64,000 bases of DNA from Malaya genurostris (GCF_030247185.1 NC_080570.1:78786840-78850839), one strand, 5' to 3'. Numbered from the stretch's first letter, positions 23,529-35,942 are shown. Numbers and translations: made by a program. Notes: generated by a model not told the origin, from the sequence alone.

Positions 23529-25170
23529 GTTCATTTAAAATCGTCAGTGCGTTTTGTAATGATTTAAGGAGATTCTGAACAGTATTTTGGATTTAATTAA
23601 TATTACAGGTTTCAATTTCGTTAAGACAAAATATTAAATTGATTTTTTTTTATTATTATTGAAATACATTATTCGATACTACACAAGATTCCCAAGTTTG
23701 ATCAAGATCTGGTGGTGACCATTCGGAGTAGCGAATTTTTTGAAATTGGATAATAAATTTCTCTAGTTAGCAGATAATGACAGTCTATAACCAAATGGTT
23801 TTGGTTATACTGGTTATCAACGTTATTTATTTCAACCGTTATTTAAATCGAAGATGCAGAAAATATAGAAATGATTTGAAATTGGGCTCAAAACTGTTCA
23901 ATTTGTAGTGTATATTAGTTACACATTTTTGTTAGAATATATAAAAAAGCTTATTTTCCAACACGTCATGATTACTTAGTTATGTTGCCCGGTTTTTATT
24001 TCCTACGAAATAGAATTAACTTCCTCAACATATAGATTTGGCGCTATATTCGATATATCTATAGATAAATGTAGGTTAGAATATATATACTACGATTAAG
24101 AATGCTCATTTCTACTTCTTTATTCCAGAAAAGTATTTATTTTCTTTCAAACAATTCATTTGCAACAGATCTCTTAGTCTATAATTTTCACGTGAAATTA
24201 TGTCAAAATCAATTCAGTATTAAAGATTCTTTGATCAAGGCGATATAAGATCAATAACCGGTGACTTTACACTTGGCGTCGCGTCATTATCTCATGTTAA
24301 TGTGTTGAATTAAAAGGATATACTTACACTTATTTCGAACTGATGTCACCGAAAGCGGCACTACATTGTTGGTGTAGTTTGAACCGACAAATTTTGCCAA
24401 CCTCATCAGGGCGCGAGCCATTTTCGAAGTTTAAAAAAAAGGGCAAATGTTGAAGTAAATTCAAAACCAGAACAAAAATCCAAAAGAATCACTATAGATC
24501 AACGAAAGAATAACATAAAAATCGGTGAACGAGCAGACACTGATAACCGAAACCGCTCGTGAGCAACAATAAACGTAGACTGACTAAGTGGACGCGATGG
24601 CAATCGTAGCATTTCAATGAGGTCTGCGGCAAATCTGAGATTGTGATAGACAATGCAAAGTATGTGGTAGTGTAGTATGAGCCGCATATATCGGCGTCGG
24701 TCGCTCTGCTGAGAGAGAAATTTACGCACGAAACTAACACATATGGCAGTGGTGTTTGAAATATTTACTATCATAGTTGTACATTTTTTTCAAAAACGAT
24801 AAGAATACTACTAAGTGTGTAGTTTCCGAAAGGCATATTAATACATGTACAGAATACATTTTCATATATACCTTAGCTCACAAAAAACTCTACTTGATGA
24901 AGATACGAGCTGATGTGAAAACTTTCCTTGTAAAGCATAATTAATAAGTTTTAATTAATTGACGAACGACGAAAACTTTTCATTAGATAAATAAATACTT
25001 TGTTATTCGGTTTCAGTTGAACGAATAATATACTTCAATAATAATAAAAACAATCAATTTAATATTGAGTAGTCTTAACGAAATGAAAACCTGTCATATT
25101 AATTAAACCCAAAATACTGTTCAGAATCTCCTTAAGGCGTTACAAAACGCCCTGACGGTTTTAAATGAAC
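23529..25170. repeat. 99-bp inverted repeats bounding a 1.64-kb segment
   Basis: The left arm 23529-23627 begins GTTCATTTAAAA and contains GGAGATTCTGAACAGTATTT. The right arm 25072-25170 is its close inverted copy and ends TTTTAAATGAAC. No clear target-site duplication flanks the pair. The enclosed DNA includes the candidate exon at 24328-24421 but no transposase. Either one large non-autonomous element holds host sequence, or two copies of a small repeat lie in opposite directions around a gene start. Confidence 0.65.
24328..24421 (-). CDS. Candidate first exon, mitochondrially targeted protein
   Basis: On the minus strand ATG at 24421 has a favourable context (CGAAAATGGC). It opens 31 codons beginning MARALMRLAK and ending VTSVRNK, then meets a strong splice donor (GT at 24327-24326, GTAAGT consensus), leaving a phase-1 exon end. 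The peptide has arginines and lysines, no acidic residues and amphipathic spacing, which is how a mitochondrial import presequence looks. I do not recognise the protein. No second exon could be identified at lower coordinates; it may lie outside the window or be hidden among repeats. It sits between the inverted repeats at 23529 and 25170, so it could also be captured sequence. Confidence 0.42.
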
Positions 25171-26845
25171 ATTACTAACTCATGATAGTATTTTATTATG
25201 TTTTGGATTTCTCCTGCAGAAAGGATATGCAATCACCGACAGCATGCCGAAAGTCATTTACCGTTCAAATCAGCTAGTCGAGATCGCAAAATATCCGTAG
25301 GTGTGTAAAAAAAACCTGCACCTGATTTTCTCGGATATAGCCGGTTTTCATGAACTTAAGGGCAAATAGAAGGTCTCATTTTTGATTCACAAAATAACAG
25401 TCAGAGAAGTGTGAAAATTTGCAAAGAAAATTTCCGATTCTAAAATTCCATTGAAATTTTTAAATTTGATGAGCGTTGAGTGAAAAGAACTTCAAATTTA
25501 GAAATTAGCATTTTTGAAGAAGATGCCAAAAAGATGAGTGAATTTCTGAAAAATTGTTATTAAATTCCTGTAGTTTACGATCACAAAAACTTACATAAAT
25601 TAACACCCACATAAATTCAAAGAGGGCCGGAGGGCCGAGTATCATATACCATTCGACTCAGTTGGTCGAGATCACAAAATGTCTGTCTGCGTGTATATGT
25701 GTATGTATGTTTGTGTGACAAATAATGTCGCTCGATTTTCTCTGAGATTACTGAACCGATCTTCACAAACTCAGATTCAAATGAAAGGTCTTATGGTCTA
25801 ATAGATTGATATTAAATTTTATCCTGAACAGATTTCCGGTTCCGGAATTACAGATATGCACTAAAAAAAAAGAAAAAAATTGTCACACACGTTTCTTAGA
25901 GATGGCTGAATCGATTCTCACAAACTTAGATTCAAATGAAAGGTCTTATAGTCTCATACAATTTTCCTGAATTTCATTTGGATCCGACTTCCGGTTCTGG
26001 AATTAAAAGGAAATATGTACAAATTTATGAAAAAATTCGCAAACAATTTTCCCTTAAATTTACAAACTAAGAAGAAAATAAAAGGTGTTAAAATTCTTTA
26101 AAAAGTCCCCGAAAAGTTGATCCAGATCCGACTTCTGGTTTCGGTATTATAGTGCGATTAGTGAAAATTTTCAATTTCATGAGTCTTTTTCACAAGCGAT
26201 GATGAAACGAGGTGCACATTTTTATAAAACTTACTACAAATTCAACTAATTGTCAGATCTTGTTAGTTAGTGAAAAGTTCATACAATCACTTGAAAAATT
26301 GACTAGTGGAAAGGCTAAGTGTTCTATATCATTCGAGCTGAGCAATGTATGTGACTGTATGTGTATATGTGTGAGTATGTGTGAGTATGTATGTGTAACT
26401 ATAAATAAAAAATCTCGTAGTCCGATAGGTTGCTATTGAATTTCACACCGTCATTTAGAGCGACGAAGAGTGAAATTCTTCTAGATTTGGCTTAAAACTG
26501 ATTCGATTTGTAGCCTATATTAGTTACTTACTAAACGAACCGACTTCGGCTATAATGATTCCAAGTTCCTGGTTCCAGAAGTATCGGAAATAGTAGTCAA
26601 CAAGTTTAAAACGAGATTCATTAAATTTTCTCAGAGATTATTTGATCGATTCCCACAAACCGGCTCTATGAATAGTTTCTATAGTCTCATAGGTTGCTAT
26701 TTAATTTCATCTGAATCCGACTTCCAATTCCAGAAGTATAGGGCAAAGATTTTTCAATCATTTAGTGCAACGATGCAAAATAAAGAAAAATTCTTATTAA
26801 CTTGACACAACTGTCAAGTTTGAAAAGGTTTTGTTAGTTTATAAA
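25171..26845. repeat. Dispersed CCGGAAGT family, reverse orientation
   Basis: Landmarks appear in reverse order and complement: CATTCGACTCAGTTGGTCGA (about 25651), GATTCAAATGAAAGG (25769 and 25929) and ACTTCCGGTT cores near 25848 and 25989. Several units follow head to tail. No coding region recognised. Confidence 0.7.
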
Positions 26846-27840
26846 TTTTTTTTGATGCCGAAACTCTTAAAACTGCATGAAACATCGAAATTTAGTGTCA
26901 CATCAAAAAAATTTTTTTTAAAGAATCAACTTTCTGGGAAATTTTGATGTTTTTTCTAAGTCCCAAAACGTCGATTTTTTCAAAATTTTTTTTTTCGAGA
27001 TGACACTAAATCTCGACGTTTCATGCAATTCTAAGTCTTTTGGCATCAAAATTTTTTTTTCGATTTCGAAAATTTCATGTACTTCCCCATATGGTATTTT
27101 TTCAAGATATATGAAAATTCCACTAAGTGGACTGAGAAGGGTTTTTGCCTTTCTCTATAGAAAGGTATTAGAATTGCTGGAAAAACCGACTTTCGAACGG
27201 AGCCTCGAAGACCCATAGTGTTATATACCATTCGACTCAGTTCGACGAGATAGGAAAATGTGTGTGTGTGTGCACTTTTCGAAAATATTTATACGCGCTC
27301 AATTTTCTCAGAGATGGCTGACCCGTTTTGAATAAACTTATGCTTGTTTAAAAGCTACTGGGTGCCAATATTTTGGGATCACTTCTAATTTCGTAATCAA
27401 AAATTTAAGCACTTCGAAAAATGTCCGCATTCTAAATTTGAGCTAAATCGGACATGCGTAAGAGGTGCTGCCCGGCGGTAAAAGTTTGAAAATTTTCGAT
27501 CTTGAAAAAGCACCATAGGGGGGAGTACATGAAATTTCCAAAATCGAAAATTTTTTTTGATGCCGAAACACTTGAAACTGCATGAAAAGTCAAGATTTAG
27601 TGGCATCAAAAAATTTTTTTTTGAAAATATCAACTTTCTGTTTTTTGATATTTTTTCTAAGTGTCAAAAAGTCGATTTAAAAAAAAACGATTTCGAGATG
27701 ACACTAAATCTCGACGTTTCATGCAATTCTAAACCTTTTGGCATCAACATTATTCTTTCGATTTCGAAAATTTCAAAAAAAAATTCAAAAAAGAGAAAGG
27801 CATTATCACACCCCTAGGTGGATTAAGAAGGGTTTTGAAA
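26846..27840. repeat. Two foldback repeats and an inverted relative
   Basis: Stem-loops at about 26850-27065 and 27545-27760 pair GATGCCGAAAC ... TTTAGTG with CACTAAATCTCGACG ... TTTTGGCATC. Between them, 27370-27545 is the reverse complement of the sequence beside the foldback in the duplicated segment (8400-8590), including GGACATGCGTAAG and GGTGCTGCCCGGCGG. The cluster ends with a dispersed-family terminus at about 27797-27830. Frames here are repeat-derived. Confidence 0.7.
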
Positions 27841-28570
27841 ATATCTTTTCTCAAATTGTGAAATTTCGTGAACGTAAACTAATCGTTATATGAATCTCCG
27901 TACTCTATAACACAAGTTGTGAAAGTTTCAGAACCGGGTCATTTCGGACTTTTTATTTGAAGGTTTTATTACAGGTTTTATTACAGCTATACTTAAAAAT
28001 AATCCTTATTTATAATGATAAAAATTATTAGTACATACATGTAATAAAAAAGTCAATACAGTGAGGAGCTATCAATATATGAAAAGAAATCTATTCAAGA
28101 GAAAAGTTTATTCCTTACTTGAATCGTCACCAATAAATTAAAACGATAAATTTGATATTGAACACCATACAGAATTTAGTCTTATAATTGAATTTAGTAT
28201 TATAACTTATGCTAAGAATAAGAGCAAGTATACCTGGAAATGCGGGTTCTATTTCTCATGCTTCAGGATACATGTTAAAAAAATTAAAGACAACTGGCAA
28301 CAGGTAGAAATATGTACACTGAAAATCATTTCCACCTATTTTTACTTTTTTTATATGTATAAAAAATAGGTATAGAATTCCGAATGTTATAACCAATCGA
28401 TTCAGCTCGACGAACTGAGCAAATGTACGTGTGTGTGGGTCTATATGTGTGTTGTCAATAAAGAGGTCGAGATCTCAGAGATAGCTGAACCGATTTTGAC
28501 CAAAGGTCTCCCCGTCACCCATAACGTTATTGAATGGTTTTAAGATCGAATGTTTACTTTTTAAATTATA
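27841..28570. other. AT-rich DNA with a dispersed-repeat end
   Basis: Only a repeat end near 28350-28510 (CGATTCAGCTCGACGAACTG) is recognisable. The rest is plain AT-rich sequence. Confidence 0.4.
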
Positions 28571-28581
28571 CGAAGTTTTAT

Positions 28582-29427
28582 TAACTTCAATGCAATAAGA
28601 CAAATAATGTTATTTACATACAGTTTTATAAAGAGTTGGATGTAATTATATTCGCAAAAGACAATAACAATGTGCACTATGTGGAGCACGAGAACATTAA
28701 ATACAACATTCCAGTATATATGGAAGATAGTGCTATAGAAGTGCGTGTGCATGATCTTTCCTCAAGCGTCACCGATTCATATATTCGCAAAACTATGTCC
28801 CAATACGTAGAGATTCTCTCTATCGAAAAAGAAAAATGGAAGAACTTTTTCTCCGGTATTCTAAATGGCGTACGTTTATTACGCATACACTTGAAGAAGG
28901 CTATACCTTCTTATGTGATTTTCGGTCAAGATACAAGAATTCCGTGCAAATCACTTGTTACCTATGACAATCAGATAGCCACATGTCAATATTGCCAAAA
29001 AGCTGTTCACTATGGTAAGCCATGTGATAAACTGGACAAGGAGACAACTACACCAAAGGACAACGGTGCTTCCTTCACACCAACCCCAAGCAACCCTAGT
29101 ACACCTGTGACAGCCACCAACAATAATGAAGCATCCCCTTCAACGAATCCATCATCATCCCCTATAGAACAAAGTACACCAGCTGCAGTTAACAACTTAC
29201 CCTCAAACCAATCAGTAATTGCATCCAATGTACAACAAGGTGCATCTACAGCAACTAGCAACGAAAAGAAGACGGAAATCGACAACAATACCATCGATGC
29301 GGCAATGGATGACGAGACGAACCACGAACGAAGTGCCCCTTAATCCTCGCAGGAGGGAAATGGAAGCTCCTCTCCCCCTAGAAAAAGGGTGACTACGAGA
29401 TTCAATACAAAAAGAAAAATTATCTAA
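28582..29427 (+). pseudogene. LINE gag-like ORF1, 5'-truncated, one nonsense codon
   Basis: The open frame has no initiating ATG at its left edge, and protein-like sequence extends upstream to about 28582. It encodes an RRM-like region (MEDSAIEVRVHDLSSSVTD, then WKNFFSGILNGVRLL) followed by one CCHC zinc knuckle, CQYCQKAVHYGKPC. A long Ser/Thr/Pro/Asn-rich tail comes next. This is the layout of ORF1 nucleic-acid-binding proteins of insect non-LTR retrotransposons. The frame stops at TAA 29341-29343 but continues with good coding character (PPRKRVTTRF) to TAA 29425-29427, so the first stop is a nonsense mutation. No ORF2 follows; the sequence passes straight to a tail containing GGCCTGAATAAAAATA. 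Confidence 0.75.
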
Positions 29428-29490
29428 TAACTCAGCTCAATCGGCCACGTAAAGCTTGTACGCAAATAGGCCTGAATAAAAATATCTTTT
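29428..29490 (+). mobile_element. 3' tail of the ORF1-only LINE copy
   Basis: A short segment (ATCGGCCACGTAAAGCTTGT, then AGGCCTGAATAAAAATA) directly follows the ORF1 stop and ends AT-rich. It resembles the 3' untranslated end of a LINE joined to ORF1 without endonuclease or reverse transcriptase. Confidence 0.45.
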
Positions 29491-29830
29491 AAATAATTAA
29501 TTTTATCCAATTCTGACATCCGATTATGGAATTACAAGATGATGAATTTTTGAAAATTCAAACCGATATAGAAGACGACAATCCTGAAAAGCTTTAAGGT
29601 TTGACTCAAAACTATTGCAATTTATTCGTCCATATGACCATACGAATCGGTTTGGGTTATGCTGGTTCCTGAATACCGGCACTGGAAGTACCATAAGTAA
29701 CCGTAAACTCTAAAGTGGAACTTACTTAAACATTTCACGGAATGTTCAATCGATTATCACACTTTTTGATTCAAATTCGATCTTATTTTCAGCTTCGACA
29801 TTACAGGGTTACATAATGTTCATAATGAAA
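29491..29830 (+). repeat. Dispersed repeat, second copy of 22060-22400
   Basis: It shares long near-identical runs with 22060-22400 in the same orientation, including CCATACGAATCGGTTTGGGT and ATGCTGGTTCCTGAATACCG. Confidence 0.8.
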
Positions 29831-29863
29831 AATAAGGATAATGTGGATACTTCTGTTGAATTT

Positions 29864-30760
29864 CTAAAAAAATTCAGAATAAGTATTAAAATTTTTTGGT
29901 AAATGTAACATCGGGAAGATGTTCATAAAATTCTTAGGAGCTTTCATGATAGCCCTAATTCCATCGGTAATGTCATTTTGAGATAATACTTGTGCTGTAG
30001 TACTGATATTGATTTTAATTTGAATCACAAAATCTGAAAAGTTGTCGACTTTGACCATCTCCACCGTTTGCAGTATTTAATTTGCTTCTTTAAGACCTGC
30101 AATTGGTTTCTGTGGACTAGTACAGAACCTTAGAAAGGCTTAGAATATGGTTTGATTTGTACTGCGAACCTATGTTTTAATTTTTAATATAGAACTAGTT
30201 GAGTCAATCATTGTTTTGTTTCAGTCTGTTTTTTTAATCATTTACCAACAAATGTGAAATTGTCTTTTTTCTATTGGTTCATTTAACCCCGGCTTTAACC
30301 GATTGGTTATTCGCTAGGGGTCGACATCGATCTGTTAGAGCCAGCTCAATTGTTAAAGGATGGTTGAAAGAAGATAAACTAGTTAGGCTATTTGGAAATA
30401 AAATTGAATAGAAACCAGCGGAGAATGATTTGGATTTGATTCAATGGGAATTGAAAATATTTTGCCTGACAGGACATTGCCAATAATTGAATTTGTGGTT
30501 TCCATCACAATCAGAGCATCAAAATTCATCTGAGGGTTTCGTTCATTGAACAGTGTATATGCAAGCGACTCGCCGCAATTTAAACAGGTTGTGTTTGGTT
30601 CGCTGTGCCATCATGACGTTTATGATTCTCCAATCGAACTGAAATTTTTACTTTGACTTCTGGAAGGAACGAAACATAGTTCTCCTCGACTCCTTGTTTG
30701 AATAAGTCTTAAGGAAGACTGATTTTCCAGATAGCCTTAATACGACTGATTTAGTGGTTA
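29864..30760 (-). pseudogene. Jockey-like LINE ORF1 relic
   Basis: Shifted minus frames read, from right to left, KISVRLENHKRHDGT, TTCLNCGES, NPQMNFD and then NYWQCPVRQ. These are the tail of a basic domain and cysteine motifs of the kind found in ORF1 of Jockey-clade elements. Farther left a 66-codon frame (29864-30064) looks like a C-terminal remnant. Many stops and frameshifts intervene, and no EN or RT follows. The family call is by motif resemblance only. Confidence 0.45.
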
Positions 30761-31445
30761 CAAAAGAAAATGATTATTTGAGTAAAAAGTCTTTAACAAT
30801 GTAGATTATTTATTAGGTTTGGAATTGATAGATGGTATTTCTGGAAACCTTTGAAAAGGCTGTTAAAATCGGAGTAACTCTAGGTAGTAACAAATATTTC
30901 CATTTCACCAAAAATAATCGAATTTTGTGCGAAACCTGCGTTTAAGAGAATTATTCAATTCGACTCAGTTCGTCGAGTACGCAAAATGTCTGTGTGTGTA
31001 TGTGCGTATTCAGATTCAAATGAAAGGTCGTGTGGTTCCATACAAAATTCCTGGATGTAATTTGGATCCCACTTCCGGTTCCCGAGTTATGGGGTAAAAT
31101 GCGGAAAAAAATGAAAATATGTTTTCTAACTTATCTCTTAGATGGCGCAATTGTAATTTCTGAATTTCATCCGGATCCGGAAATATAGGGTAAAGTGTGT
31201 TAAACTTTTTTTTTACCATCACTGAAAGGGGCGAAAAATCGTAAAAAGTTTTCTAAATCGACCTCAAATCTTCTCCAATTGATAGTTTTTATCAGTAGAC
31301 GGTCAATCAAACTGATTTCGATTATTCTTTTAAGAATCGAAGAAAACTATTTTGAAGAATACCACACTATTATATATGATAGTATGATTGATATGAGAAA
31401 GGCATCATTACACCACTAGGTGGATTAAAACAGGTTTTTTATATT
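30761..31445. repeat. Dispersed-family block with terminus
   Basis: Reverse-oriented landmarks (CGACTCAGTTCGTCGAGTAC near 30961, CACTTCCGGTTCCCG near 31070) lead to the terminus GAAAGGCATCATTACACCAC near 31397. The last 200 bp are nearly the same as 43020-43240. Confidence 0.75.
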
Positions 31446-31599
31446 GGTGTTCCTCTAATCGTGTATTGAGTTGTTTTATTTCGTTATCAAGGTCATTCCA
31501 TATTCAACTGTGTCTGCATTAGTGCGGTCGAGTGATAATTCGAATTAATCCGTTCTCAAGGCCGACTGTGAGCTTGTGTAAAGCAGCAATGCGTGTGGT

Positions 31600-32615
31600 A
31601 CCGTTAGCCAGCGCCCGCTGGGTGATGCTGGTATATCGTTTACATATACATTAGAAACAGTGATCGCTGGGGATGGAACTAAGACCTATACCTCATCAGA
31701 CTCTTATCGGATACCTGTTCGCCTGTTTGTACCGCGGGTCATGAACTGCACCAATTGGAAACAATTGGGACATACAGCATCCCATTTTTACAATAAATTT
31801 CATTTTATTAAGTGTGGAGGGAGTCATGCGGATAACTCCTGCAGTGGAAACATTGCAAAGTGCTTCTACTCTAAGGAGGGACCGCAAGACCCCTTGGCAT
31901 GCTCCGCGTACAAACTGCGCAAGAACAACATTCCAAGCATTCCTTTGCTGAAATGTTGAAGAGTGCTACACCTCCAGTGAATCTTTTCGCTTGTTTGTCA
32001 ACTGACGAGAGCGATGCTGACGATCCCCTTGAAGGTACATCTTCGGTGGTTCCTCATAGCCTTAGAAAGAGAAAAAATAAATCCTCTAGTAAGTTCCCTA
32101 GTAAGGGTTCGAAGGTGTCTTTTGGTGGGTCTCAAAAAATTAAAACAATTGGAAGTGATGATAAAAAAACGGAGAAAGAAGCTTAAATTCTGAGCAAGCA
32201 TTTCCACCTCTTCCTGGGACTTTAAATCCCCCGAAAGTCCCTAAAGATCAATCAGAAAATTTACCAGATTCTGGGTTTCTTAAATTCTTTGATATCGTGG
32301 ACTGGATCATGACTACCTGCAATATTCCAGAACCTCTTAAAAGTCTATTAATGGCTTTCATTCCTACAGTTAAAACATTCTTGAAGCAGTTGACTGCAAA
32401 ATGGTCTCTTCTTTCAGCTATCGTATCCTTCGATGGTTAAGTCACCCACTGAAGTCACGGATACAATCACTGTTATTCAGTGGAATTGCAAAAGTATCAT
32501 CCCAAAAATAGACGCTTTCAAGTTATGAGTAAACAATCTAAAATGTGACGCATTTTCATTGTGCGAAACTTGGCTAACTTCTGAAATACCCTCAAACTTC
32601 CACGACATCAGATCA
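31600..32615 (+). pseudogene. I-clade LINE relic (ORF1 end and ORF2 start)
   Basis: Frames at 31660-31959 and 31899-32186 read IPVRLFVPRVMNC, KCGGSHADNSC and FAEMLKSATPP, each a close counterpart of the intact ORF1 at 54541-55830. A third stretch (about 32283-32440) ends VSFDG at the same point as the intact copy. The zinc knuckles have lost cysteines (CTNW replaces CTNC). ORF2 starts at ATG 32433 and shows IQWNCKSIIPK and LCETWLTSE before stops and truncation near 32610. The ORF1 stop TAA 32438-32440 overlaps the ORF2 ATG. This is an older relative of the element at 48760-56555. Confidence 0.85.
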
Positions 32616-35263
32616 AATAACATCAAATATTCTGCTACACAATTAGTTATTATGAAGTAATTTTCATAGTCATTTATAATAAATAATGGTGGTTTTAAAA
32701 GGAACCTTTTCTGAAGGCATTCGTGTTGGGGAGTGATGAGTTCAATTCGAATTCCGATGGGTCCACTGACTGACGTCATCTATTTCCAAGCTCACCGGTT
32801 GTCCGTTGATGAGATACTGATATGGTTGGCGTAGGTATACCTTTCACAACCGATTATAATCTTCCACTGAAGAATACATTAATTCGCTGGGTTGATCAAT
32901 GATATAATAGGCCTATGATATGAAAAGTATGAAATATATCTACGGCTTGCTACATTGATATTTCTAGCAAATACGAGATCCATACATGAGCGTAGCGTAG
33001 TAGCTATTATCTTGTTTTGAAGCATCTTCATTAAAATCCCTCACAACTATCATCGACGTATTTTACCAAAAATATAAAATTGCCAGCAACAGCGAATTTA
33101 TTTTTCAATACAACTAGCCGAGAAAAAATTTCTAATTTTTTCTAATTAGAACCTATTAGACTGTAGACTTACACTTTGCTTCTATTTTCCAGTTAATTTA
33201 TTCTAGATTATTTTGGCAGTATTTATTTCTAGATGCTTTCAATTTACTGTGTAAAACAGATGTGTTGAAGTCAGAACAGCCAATTTTTTTTTCCAAAATT
33301 TCTTAAAACAGATGTGTTGGAGTCAGAACTGCCAACAGTATGAACACCCTGTATGAACACCATTTGACGATTAACGGTAATTTGTTCACGTGTTCATTCA
33401 TATTTGGAATAGGTTTTGCACGAAAATGACAGCCGAATGAACATCGTTTGAATAAAACACATACTTTCAACTTGTCATAAGATGCTTGTGTTCCAAGGTA
33501 AAATTTAGTTTGTGATTAGATATTATTGTACTTAATACCTTGTGATTTAATTATAACTACTATTACTACACAGTTAAAGTGGTCGTCAAATGGTGAGATA
33601 ACTAAGTTCTCACAAGTTCCTATCTCATGCCTCCCCGTGTGTTGGTCAATAGAATGGCGTCGACTGGGTGCTATCACCTTCTGCGTTAGAAGCACAGTGA
33701 GAGGGTGCGAAATAGCTTAAAAGTTAAAGCCCATCCTGAAGTGTAATATTTATCAAAGTTTATTGCCACATATAATTCTGTTGTTTATTACAATATTTAT
33801 TATGTATTGAATTGAATTATATTGTTATATTGTTCAATATATAATATAATTATATCATATTTCAAAAACCCAGACATAATTTATTTTCATTGCAAGCGTT
33901 GAATATTTGAGTTTGAATTAATATGCATTGATGAGCCGAAGAAGAAAAATAAAATAGGTCAATGACATATGCACTCTACAAATTACATATCAAGATTACT
34001 CAATATGAAATCATCTGAATGACTTGAGTTGTGCTACGAAGAAGTAAGGTTTCGATGAGCTAAACATATTTAATTGGTAGAATTGCGATCCAACATGAAG
34101 CCTGCTTTGAACTAACTATGATTACTGAATAAACGATTACAGAGACTAGTAATATAAAGTGTACAATTACTGATGTTAATTTAAGTTTACGTTTAGGTTT
34201 AAGATGTTAATACAATGTAATTGAAGTTGGAATTGTGTATCTCTGGTTCGAATAGAATAACAAACTTTTGAATTGATAACTAAACATAACTCAATGATCA
34301 GGTTATTTTGATCTAAATACGAGCATAAACTTATATCTTTATTGTTCTTGAACGAACATTGTGTAATGAGAATTTGATTAAATATTAAATCTAACGTACA
34401 TTGTCGTCATTAAAAGTGCTTAATATCAATCAATACTAATTACTGGATTGAAGTCGGGCGAATCATCGAATTATAAATATTGTTTAAGATCATAGCATTT
34501 TTAATCTTTTCACAAGGATAATTGTGATTGCGCACATTATTTTGTTTCGTACTGTTCATTCAGAGTGAAGTCTTAGAAATTTTATTGAATCAGTAGCAAG
34601 CTCAGCCTTTCCTGTATTCTGCATATGCTAAATGTTACCATAATCTGAACGATCACATGATGATTATATGTTTCGATATCGCTTATTGTATTATCTATGA
34701 AATAATATTACCAATACAATCAAATAATAATAATACCTTGATAACAAGATAACCATTTGTCAACACACAGCCAGCTAAGACCTTTACGGATGTTACCGTT
34801 CACTGTGTTTTTGTTTTTCTATTGGGCACTAGAAATGTGTTATCAGTCCCCAGAAAGTCGAAAAAAAAATGAATGTTACGTAACATATCTAACACTCTGT
34901 TGATAAGTTTACTTATAATCTACTGAGAGTTTATTTACCTTTCCAGTTCCTTTTGCGTGTCACATTATTATCTTGGCAGGTAATTGACAGAGTTTTTGCG
35001 TAAATGCCCTCGTGATTCTGAAAAGATATTTGGCCGATTGTAACCCTATGCTTTATAATTATCGGAAAATAAATTGATAACGTTTTTTTTTATATTTTGT
35101 ATCATAGATCAAAATCTTTTTGGAAAGTAAATTTACGTGTGTCAAAAGTTTCTTATATCTAACTGTGAGGAAATAGTGTGCAATATCTACTATTGTAAAC
35201 TATAAGAGTGCACACTTAGAAACACATACCGGAAAATTTCGATGGATCGTCGATTCAGCTACA
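32616..35263. other. Mostly unique AT-rich DNA
   Basis: No gene recognised. At 33251-33282 and 33304-33335 a ~32-bp sequence (AAACAGATGTGTTG then AGTCAGAAC) is directly duplicated. The longest frames (100 codons minus at 32477-32779, 64 codons plus at 33526-33720) lack domains and splice context. This is the longest stretch in the window with little repeat content. Confidence 0.45.
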
Positions 35264-35539
35264 ATGTCGGATGCAAAAAAATTGTCCACACAAGACGAGG
35301 CTGGAGAAAAGGAAGTTTTTCATGCTCAGCAGGAATTGAATGTGGAATTAATCCTATGCGACATGAATATATACCGAGAGATAATTTACTGCTCATAATC
35401 AGACAGCTTGAATGCGACAACAACCGAAAACAGCCATGATGGCATGCACTTTTATGCATTCCAAAATATGCTAGTCCAAACCAGCTGCTTTTTTCACAAA
35501 GATGTTATCTGTTCAATAAACAGAGAACTACACCAATAA
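35264..35539 (+). pseudogene. Small ORF interrupted by one stop, unrecognised
   Basis: ATG at 35264 in a fair context (CTACAATGTCGG) opens MSDAKKLSTQDEAGEKE and runs 44 codons to TAA 35396-35398. The same frame then stays open for 46 more codons to TAA 35537-35539, with protein-like composition. I do not recognise it. It could be a small gene with a nonsense change, two exons with a missed intron, or chance. A TATA-less AT-rich stretch precedes it. Confidence 0.25.
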
Positions 35540-35854
35540 TGAGTTCATGGACGGAAATTAAAATAATAATATAAAAGTCCGCACCACTTTGTGAATATTG
35601 ACTTCGAATATTAGCTGTTCATATAGCATTCAAAACTGTATACGACGTATAACACATGTCGTATACTGTAGTATTCTAACAGCTCAACAAAATACCTACG
35701 TACCTCTATGGAGATAACTATCGAGAACATTCTGTAAAATTTTTGAATCGATTTGTCAAGATTTACTTGACTTATGTCTCCGGCCGTCAAAATGCATCAC
35801 TTTCGCGGAAATGCCGCCAAGCCGCCGTTTTGTTTTTCAATTTTTAAAACTGAT

Positions 35855-35940
35855 CATTTTTCCCTTTCTCATATTGAAAGGTTATGCAATCACTGTGAAA
35901 ACCAACTTTTGAACCAAGGCCCGGAGGACCGAGTGTCATG
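35855..35940 (-). repeat. Dispersed-family end abutting the mariner
   Basis: CCTTTCTCATATTGAAAGG through GGCCCGGAGGACCGAGTGTC is one terminus of the dispersed family. It is cut off where the mariner terminal repeat begins at 35943, so the mariner inserted into or beside this repeat. Confidence 0.55.
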
Positions 35941-35942
35941 CA

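Noticed and set aside
24492..24774. 82- and 91-codon overlapping minus-strand frames
   Set aside because: They lie in the presumed leader upstream of the candidate exon, overlap each other in different frames, and have no recognised domain.
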